This document shows, piece after piece, positions 49,801 to 59,200 of a stretch of DNA of 64,000 nt. The translations under genes and the position numbers were made by a program. Each line of letters starts with the position of its first letter. Position 1 is the first letter of the stretch. The notes beneath the pieces are model-generated. The model saw only the letters and a list, made by a program, of their open reading frames with translations, ran no database searches and was not told the DNA's origin. The stretch comes from Eucommia ulmoides. Its lineage: Eukaryota; Streptophyta; Magnoliopsida; Garryales; Eucommiaceae. The stretch lies in assembly GCA_016647705.1 (NCBI GenBank), contig CM028335.1:42163026-42227025 (forward strand), given 5' to 3'.

Positions 49801-52800
49801 TTAACACTACAATAAAAGCAATAAGTGAAAGTATCAACTGGATGTCAAGGCAGATAACCTGCTGCCCCTTGTCAGGATAGAAGCAAGATCGAATCTGAAC
49901 CCATCAACATGCATTTCCATTACCCAATACCTACGTAAATTCACAATTAAAACAAAAAGAAAAAGAAAAAATCAAGGGTGACACAGAACACAGAACACAG
50001 ACACAAGCAGCATTGATAGAAATGCAAATAAGTCATATCTTATCACTGGTTTTCTTATGATAAGTAAACATTTTAATACAGCAACTAGGGAGCGACCACA
50101 TTGGCATCCTGGGCATAAAAACAAAGACCCAAACTAACAACAATTCTGCAAAACAAAAAAAAAGAGAAGCCACCTTCTTCTATCTATCAAAAGACATCAT
50201 GACCAATTAAGTCATCAACAAGAAGGTTCAGGTTTACCCTTGGCCAAATTCCTGCCATGCAGCCTCCTTTCCTTTGCCATTGCTGACCTCCTGCAAGCCT
50301 CCAGCAGTGCTTCGTCAGCCCCCTAGCTTCGCGCACAGCAGCCGTAACAATCTCCAGCAGCAACAACACCACCCTCGGTCGAATTCTAGCCCCGCCTTTC
50401 TTTGGCATTTTGGATCCCAGGATGGAAGCTACAGCCCTGGAGAATTTGAGGAGGTATGTTTTGTTTGATGTTGGTTTTAGTAATAAAGCTAGTAAGAGTT
50501 GGGTGCTTTGGAGGAATCCAATTCAGCGTGATATTGTACTTAATAAAGATCAACTGGTGGTCGCAAAGATAACTCACAGGTTCTTGAGGCAGGATTTCCA
50601 AGTTGCAGTGGTTTATGACAACATACAAGAAGAGAGAGAACAGAGTTGTGGGAGCAGCTTGGGGAAGTGCACAACCTATTTTATCTATCTTTGCTGGTGG
50701 CAGATGATTTTAATGTTACTTTGGACAGCTCAGAGAGATTAGGGTGTACTCATTTAGATAGTTAAGATACTAGATATATGTTTAATGCGTGGACGTTCTT
50801 GGTCTGTCAGAGATGCTTTTCACGGGGAACAAATTCACTTGTGCATCTCTAAGAATAGTTTGAGGAAGAAATGTAGCAGATTGGGTAGAATGTTGGTGAA
50901 TAATGAGTGGCAACTTCTCTTTCAATCTACTGAGTCCGTTTTTTTTTTTTTAAAAAAGTCCTGTAATCGTAGTCCTCAATTGATTATGTATAGTTCGAGG
51001 CAGTAGCTAGGTAAGGGCTCATTTAGGAATCTGAATTTTTTGTGTCAATGTCATGACTTTGGGAACGTGGTCAAGGAATCTTGGATTCAACCGAGCACGG
51101 ACAATCCTTTCCAGATTTGGCAAAGGAATTTGAAAAGGGTCAAATTGGTGCTTCAAGATTGGAGTTTCAACACTTTTTGGAATATTTTTGATAGGGTAAA
51201 GGATTTAGAGGAGAAGGTGATTTCCGTGCAATTGCAGTTTGTTACTGATTCGGAGGTTTTACCGAGGCTCCCAGAGACTGAGGCTCAGCTGCTCAAAGCT
51301 TGAAGACAAAAAATAAATAAATAAATAATTAAAAAAAAAAGCCTTTTGGGAACTAAAATCAGTAGTTAATTGCTAAAAGGACACCGGAATACGAAACACT
51401 TCCATGCTTTCGTTAAACGGAAGAGGAAGAGAATGTTCATCAAGCAACTTAAAAATGCTGGGGGAGTGGGTCCATGATCATTATGGTATCACAGAAATTT
51501 TGGTGACTCATTTTCAAGATTAGTTGTCATCTTCTTCATCTACCGAGTCTCTTGATCTTCTCCGGCGTATTCCCTAGCTAACGTAAGAACAGGAGAATTA
51601 GGAATTGGTGAAACGTTATGATTTGAAAGACCTGCAAAGAGTAGTTAAGGATATGGATGGACAGAATGCTCCAGGCCCTGATGGATTCAATGGGAAATTT
51701 GATGTTACTTGCTGGGATGTGATTATGGAGGACTTGCATAATATGGTGAAGACTTTCCTATGTCATGCCATTTCACATACCAATTTAACTAGTACCTTGA
51801 TTGCTCTTATTCCAAGAAAGGATAATCTCGTTTCAGCTGATGATGTTAGCATATCAGTTTGTGTAATTTCTCAAACAAGGTGGTAACCAAGATTCTACCT
51901 CATAGAATTGCTTTTGTTTTGCCTAAGATTGTTTCTCCTAAGCAAAGTGCTTTTGTTCAAGGTAGAAATATTTTTGACAACATACTTTTAGCTCATGAGA
52001 TGGTTCAAAAAATTAAGCACGAGTTCAGGGTGGTAATGACATCATCAAGCTGGGCATGGCCAAAGCTTATGATAGGTTTTCTTGGAGTTCTTTTACAGTT
52101 CTGCTAAGGAGATTTGGCTTTTGAGAGGTTTGGATTGATATGGTCTTGGGGCAATTGCAAATTGTCATCTCTATGTTGATCAATGGTTGTGTGAGAGGTT
52201 TTTCTAAATCTAATAGAGGAGTTAGGCAAGGGGATCCGTTATCCCCTAACCTTTTTTTTATTGTGGTTGAAGTATTCTCCAAGGGGATTCAAAAGTTGAT
52301 TGAAACAAGTGACATCCAGCTTTATACTCAACCCCAATCTGATCATTCTATATCTCATCTTTCTTACGCTGATGATGTGGTTGTTTCTTAAATTGGAGGA
52401 AACGGTTCATTAGTAGCTTTGAAGTTTTTGAAGGAGTTTGAAGTGTGCTTTAGTCAGCTGGTTAATGTAGATAAGAGCTAGGATTTCCTTCCGGATAATA
52501 TAGCTCTCCTCATGTTCCCTGGGTGTTGTGTGCGACAGTTATAAAAGAGCGATTTTCCCTTTTAATTACCTGAGGCGCCCTTTATATGCTGGTAGGAAGA
52601 AATGCCCTTTTTTTTATGATGTCCTTAGGAAGCTGAGACAGAAAGTGGCAAGATGGCAAGGAACACTTCTCTCTAGTGGATGGGGGATTATTCTATGCTC
52701 TGAGCCCGATTTTTGCAAATAAAATATTGTGGGAATTTTCCTATAGCTAAATGTGGAAGGTTTTCTCATGAGAAACATGTGTGGAGTGCTTTGCTTGAAG

Positions 52801-53207
52801 GGAAATTATATGTTGAGTATCACATTCAATTCTTGGTGGCTATCGTACATGTATCATTTTGGTGGGAGCTGTTGATGGAGTATAGATTTTCTAATCTAAA
52901 AGTTAAAAACGTTAGATTGGTAAATGGAGAGTAGAATTTTCAGCTAGTTCAGACTCTTATTCCTGCTTATTTTGTGCTAGAATTGGAAAGTATCCAAGCT
53001 TTAAATATTTCGATACTGAAATTATGGTTAGGTACTTCTAATTCGAGGAAGTTTTCTATTAAAAATCCACTGGGGAAGTCATCAGGAAGCATTAGGAAGC
53101 TCATCATTTCTTTCAGCTTTCAGAACGTTAGGCATAACTTTTTTTCCCATAAATATCTCTATGTGGAGACTCTTACATCATATAATTCCTGTGGAAGAAG
53201 CAATTAA

Positions 53208-53245
<38 letters not shown>

Positions 53246-56200
53246 CTCTCAGCGTAACTATTGTTGCGAGCCTCAAATCAAGTTGTTGGACCAACTGCTT
53301 CCGAATGGGGAAATGGCTAAGGTTGTGTGGGCTGTTTTGGGGGCTTATCAGTGGAGTTGTGGTGTGTTAGGTTGATTGGTTTCTTGGTGCCAGCATTATA
53401 TTTCACCAAACCTTCATAAACACCACGCATTATTGTTGCCCTCCATTCTCATCTGTAAAATCTAGAAAATGAGAAATAAGGTTAGAGTTGATGGATCTCA
53501 ATGGATTGCTCAGCAAGTTTTTTTCCATATTCACCAAAACTATAGCTAGGATATAATTTCCTTCGGGGGAAAAAATCTAAGTTGAAGTTAGTTTATTTGA
53601 ACCCTCCCCTGGACAAATTGAAGATGAATTTAGATGGAAGCTCTAGAGCAAACCCAAGTTATATTGGTGGTGGTGCAGTCTTGTGACAGAGAAAGGGCAA
53701 TCTGCTTTTCGGCTTTCAAGTTTTTTGTGTTTGGAACCAGTTTACTTGCAGAAACTCAAACATTGCAGATTATTTTGCAATTTTGTGTTAAGTATAACTG
53801 GGGACAAGAGGCGATTGTTACTGATAATGCTCTGTTGGCATCTATGGTCACTGGTAAATCTTTGTTGCCATGGAAGATGATGACTTTGATTTTGGTGTGC
53901 AGGCTTCGGTTTCTCATTGTTATAGGGAAACTAACACAACTGTTGATCTTTTGACTAAGTTTGATAGCTCAGGTGAGAGGCTTCAATTTTGGAGTTAGGT
54001 TGTCATGTTTCAGTTCAAGGATATCTAAAAGACTGGATAGGCTTCACTTTCCTAAAGTTCGGAAAGTGAAAGGTTTTTAATTTTGTTTTTTTCTCTGATT
54101 ATTCAGTATTCTTTTGTCTTGCTCAGGGCTAACTCCCTATTTCGCATTTGATTGATCAATAAATTTCTCTATTTTTTTATTTTTTATTTTTAAATTAAAA
54201 AAAAAAAAAAAAAAGGTTCAGTTTGAGGCAACAACCATGATACTGCCTTCATCATCGATGTCGTGTGTCACATTCGATGTCTGTCCAATGCTTGTTCTCA
54301 TATATGGCTGTTTGTTTTTGACTTTTTCATGCAAATAATAGTTTAGGTTGCTTTATTTTGGAATTCTTTCTTAAGTAAAAGCAATGTCATTGTGATGTCA
54401 TAGTAATATGACTCCTACAAGATTTGTTGTTTATTGGGCGTGTATAGATTTTTGGAGTACATTGTGCAAGGACCTGTTGACGTAAACCCAGACAGCCGTT
54501 GTAGCCTTAAATATTTGCTTTCAAAATAAACCAATTTTCAACTGAGATACATGAGGGCCTACCAAATTATTTTGTTAGCTATTTCTCAATGTTTTTTTTT
54601 GCACAAGACACAATAAAAATCATTGTGTATAAGAGAATCAACTTCCATACATGAGGTCTACCAAAATTTATTTTTTCCTACCAAAAAAAAGTAGACGTAC
54701 ATGAATTGCATGCTTGTTTGTGTAAAAATGGTCTCTGAACTGTATTACCTTAAAAGAAAAGTGAATTGAACTAGATTTGGGATGGATAGCAGCTAGAGAT
54801 ATGGAGGTTGATCTATGTCTCATGGTGGGGTACATCCTACAGCTTCCCATGAATTGATGTTTATGTGGATCTTCAAATTTAAAGCGATGTGGGAACCAAA
54901 TGTGTCAGCAGTATGTGAAGAGATTGGAGGGATGGAATGGAATGGAAGCATCTCTACCAATGTTGTAAAAGGTGTTCGTGGGGGGGCGGTCCAGTTGTAG
55001 GCCTAAGGTGGAGCGGTCCTAAACTTCCCCGAAAAGAGAGGGGGGAGGGGGGGCCGATTTTCCAACTAGGCGTGAGCCCAAATGCGTTGGGCAATGCATT
55101 TGGGCTCACGCCAAGTTCTCCCTGGTCAAAGTTCGAAGGGGCTTTTGTCCTATGTTTCCATCACCAGAAAAAGTAAGAGAGGAGACAAACTAGATTTCGC
55201 ATTTGTTTGTTGTGTTCGTCTTCGTCTTCATCGCTTCGTCGGAGCCAGAACTCAAAGATTGGAGTTGCGACCAAGATTTGGGGTAGCATAGGTTATCTTT
55301 CCAATGAGAAAGCAAAGGTTGATGGTGGCAAAAATAGGAGAATTGTGGAAACAAGAGAAGTATGGTTATGCCATGTGGTTTTTTTATGTTTTATGTAGAA
55401 AGAGGAGTTGTCCCCTCTAATTAATTTTTTTTTTAATTAATAAAGGAAAATTCCTGAAGTCTTTGACAAATTTCAAGGAAATTATCACTTGTTAAAGAAT
55501 AGATAACAAAATAAAGAATAATATTTAATAGCATCTCTAAATAGGTTGGCCTGAAAAATAGAATTTTAATTAAATTACTATTTATAATTCATAATTTTTT
55601 ATCATATAGTGATATTTTTTAATTATCTATAATATTTTTAAAATGTTAGAATCCTATCTCACATCGATTACTTGAGAGTGCTCAAACCACTATATAAGTT
55701 GAAAGAGTTACTCCATTGAAACCATTTTGTTTTAAGTTGGAACTTCATGATATGGTATCAAAACAAAGGTTATGGAAATGTTAGATTCCTATCCCACTTC
55801 AATCACTTGAGAGTACCCAAAACCACCATATAAATCAAAAGAACTATTCCAACATATTATTTATTATTATTATTTCCTATTTAGGTCATGTTGACCAATT
55901 TGGTAGGTTCATTTATTCTATAAATTAGTCTACTTATTAAGGCAACATATTCTTCCTAAGTTAGCCCAACATTATGGCTATATAATAGGAAGTGTAGAGC
56001 CTTATTGTAAAGACTAGAAAAATCTCAATCGTTCTTTGTCTCCAGAAACAAAGAACGGTCTAGATTGATCTAAAAAATTTAACATAATCATATAATATGT
56101 ATTTATATTTAACCTTATATATTATACCTAATTGAGGAGAGAGAATATATTTTTTTTGTATAATCGAGGACAAAGAATATGTTTTTTCTATATATATAAA

Positions 56201-59200
56201 TTTATAAAAATAATATCCGGCGTGGGGGTAAAGTTGTTCCGACGAGGCGGTGGTGGGGAGAGAAAGCGGAGGACAAAGAAGACGACTTTTTCTTTTTTTA
56301 TTGTGTTAAAAAAGAAAATAGTTTAAAAAGTTACAGGTAAAAAATATAATTTTAAAAATAGAAGTGTTAGTTATTTTTTATAAAAATATAAGAATAAAAA
56401 TAATTATTTTTTAAAATAAGAGAGGGAATTCATGTCTTTTTACAAGAAAAGGTTGGCCAAAATAGTGATTGGTATTTTTAAAATGACAGGGATAGTTTGT
56501 GGTTTTGTGCAAAATGACAGGGGAGATAAGTGGTATAAACCCATAATATATATGAGGACATATAATATACGAAAATTATGGACATTAAATTTACAAAAAT
56601 TATAGAATTAATATATTCACATTAAATTTAATAATTAATAATGAAACATTAAATTTACAAAAAATAAATTTAAAAAATAATATAAAAGAGGAAATGTAAT
56701 ATACGAAAATTGTAAAAATAATATACGAAAGTTAAATTTAGTCATAATATTAAAACATTAAATTTATAGAAATTAAATTAAAGAAATAATATAAAAAAGA
56801 AAAAATAATATACATAATCTATTGAAATTAAATTTATGGAAATTATAGAAACAATATATAGATATTAAAGTTAATAATAATATTGAACCATTAAATTCAT
56901 AGAAATCAAAAGAAATAAATAATATAAAAGAGAAAATGCAATATACAGAAATTATGGACATTAAATTAACAGAAATTATAGAAATAATATATGGACATTA
57001 AATTTAGTAATAATACTAAAACATTAAATTTATGAAAATTAAAATAAAAAAATAATATAAAAACGAAAATATAATATACGAAAATTATGGACATTAAATT
57101 ACGGAAATTATAAAAATAACATATAAATATTAAATTTAGTAATAATATAGAAACATTTAAATTTATAAATATTAAATTAGTTTTTTTTTCACTCGTGCCT
57201 ATAGGCACGAGTCACACGCTAGTATACCAATACAATAAAAGATTTTTTCTTCCTCTCCTATATCATTTCTAATATCTAAATCGAAAAAGAAAACTAATGG
57301 GAGGCGCGAGGGAGGAGGAAAACCCTAGCCCCCCCCAGGCCGCCGCCGTCTCACAACCCTCTGGCCAAAAATGTGGATATTCTAGAGCATTCTCCCTACT
57401 CTCTCACCTTTTCCTACCCCACTTCAAAAGCAAATTGAATAGAGAAACTTGTGGATCTTTGTAATAGGAGAAGAAATTACCTTCTCATTTAGTAGGTGTG
57501 ATAAAAACAGTTGAACAATTTATTATATCTATTGATCCCTTGATCCCTTATTTATTATTTCCTATATAGGTCATGTTGAACAATTAGGTAGGTTCCTTTA
57601 TTCTATTAATTACCCCATTAATTAAGGTGATATAGTTCTGGATTTAGCCCACCGTTATGGCTATATAATAGGGTGTGTAGAGCCTTATTGTAAAGAATAT
57701 AACAATACAATAAAAGATTTTCTCTTCCTCTCTTATATCATTTTTGGTATCAAATCCAAAAAGAGAAAAGTTTTGTGCGGCACGGGGGAGGATGAAAATC
57801 TTAGGCCCCCCCCCCCCCCTCCCCGGCCCGCCCCCCAGCGCCTCACCACCTTCAATCCACCACCTTCTACCAGGGCCTCTCCACCTTCCAGCTACCTCCA
57901 TTGGTGCACTCTTTGTCCAGTCGTTGCTGCCATTGGTCCTCCCGGCATTTCAGTTGTCGTCGTTAGTCGCCCGACGTTCTAATTGTCGTCGTTGGTCTTC
58001 CCTGCATTTCAGTTATCGCCGTTGGACGCTTAACGTTCCAGTTGTCGCCATTAGTCTTCCGGCACTTGCTTTCTTCCTATCTCTGCAGTTCTTTCAGGCA
58101 ACAATTGTTCTTCTATTTTTTCCGTAATACCATCTATTTTTATGGCTATCAAAAAGGACGATCCTCGATTTTTACTCTTGTCAAGCTAGGACCCCAAAAC
58201 ATTTTCTCTCTTGCTTGAGGGGGAGTGTTGAAATATTTAATATTATCTTAATGCCTTATTTATTATTAAGTATTTTCTATTTCAGTCATGTTTAGCAATT
58301 TGGTAGGTTTATTCTACTAATTAGCCTATTTATTAGGGTGATATTATTCCTAATTTAGCCAACCGTTATGACAATATAATAGGGAGCGTAGTGTAAAGCA
58401 TATATAAAATAATAACAAAATACTCTCTTCCTCTTAAAAATTCTTTCAACACCAATGCACGTTTGAGGCCTTAGTATGAGAAAGTTGGAAGTTTTTAGTA
58501 AGGCATTCCACGGGTAGCAGGCAGTTGATATTTGGGCTTCAGATATGCTGTAAAAGATCGTAAATATGGGGTTGAACCATGGGCATGGTTTTCTACGGAC
58601 ATGTAAACGTCTCAAAGAGTGGTTAAGAAGGAAATTGTGGCCTCTTGACTCTCTTTCAACCAACATGGTGGAATGACAATCAAGAATATGACGCAGCCAC
58701 AAAACTGGGAGGTTGATCCAGTCCAAGATTTACTCATGACTCACCAAGCTAATACAGCTGCAACTTACTAGAAAAGGGAAAAACAGAATAATGCAGCTGT
58801 ACAACTTCAGTTCACTTTTCAGCACATTTATAGAGAAGCTAACGAGGCAGCAGATTTTTTGGCAAATCGGGGCTGCAGAATGGGGGATGTGGACACTGGA
58901 ATTCTTTTTCAACTTTGTCAAAGTATCTTAAAGGGATTTTAATGCTAGATGCGGTTGGTCTTGGGCATATTGGAAGTCAGTGTTAGATAAATTTCATTCA
59001 TTATACCTTATTTATTATTGAGATTTTTGGAGAAAGATGAGGTACTAAGCCCCCCTTCTCTCATTGTATTCTTTCTATCAGTAAGGCCTAACCCCCTAAT
59101 AGTACTTAATTTTTGGGGATCAATAAAGTTCCTCGCTCCATCAAGGTTTTGTTAAAAAAATAAAAAATGCAACTTTGTGTCGAAGACGGTAGTTTTTATT

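Larger units (their letters stand above)
50232..54212 (+). mobile_element. L1-type LINE with 9-bp target duplication
   Basis: Flanked by AAGGTTCAG at 50223-50231 and 54213-54221; the right copy directly follows an A-rich tail (54192-54212). Domains on the plus strand: endonuclease fragment (50410-50760, including [10 protein letters not shown]-like text near 50700), linker ([20 protein letters not shown] near 51160), RT (51600-52390), and RNase H (53610-53950). It is 5'-truncated (no full ORF1) and its frame is broken. It lies antisense in the 10.1-kb isoamylase intron. Confidence 0.88.
55857..58451 (+). mobile_element. Short LTR retrotransposon composite with three LTRs, one split by a Helitron
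   Basis: Three related LTR copies share TTATTTATTATT...GGTCATGTT(G/T)A, TTTGGTAGGTT and GTTATGGCTATATAATAGG: 55857-56022 plus 57223-57280 (interrupted), about 57510-57736, and 58225-58451. TGGTATCAAATCC (57739-57751) is the primer site after the second. GAGGGGGAG directly before the third LTR (TGTTGAAATATTTAATA...TTTCAACA) is its polypurine tract. Interiors are 0.2-0.5 kb, GC-rich, and encode no known protein; the second has a roughly 59-bp repeat at 57945-58061. Confidence 0.7.

Noticed and set aside
57744-58127. 127-codon Pro/Leu/Ser-rich plus frame
   Set aside because: It starts at the primer site of a short LTR element and runs through C-rich and internally repeated non-coding DNA; no relatives are recognisable.
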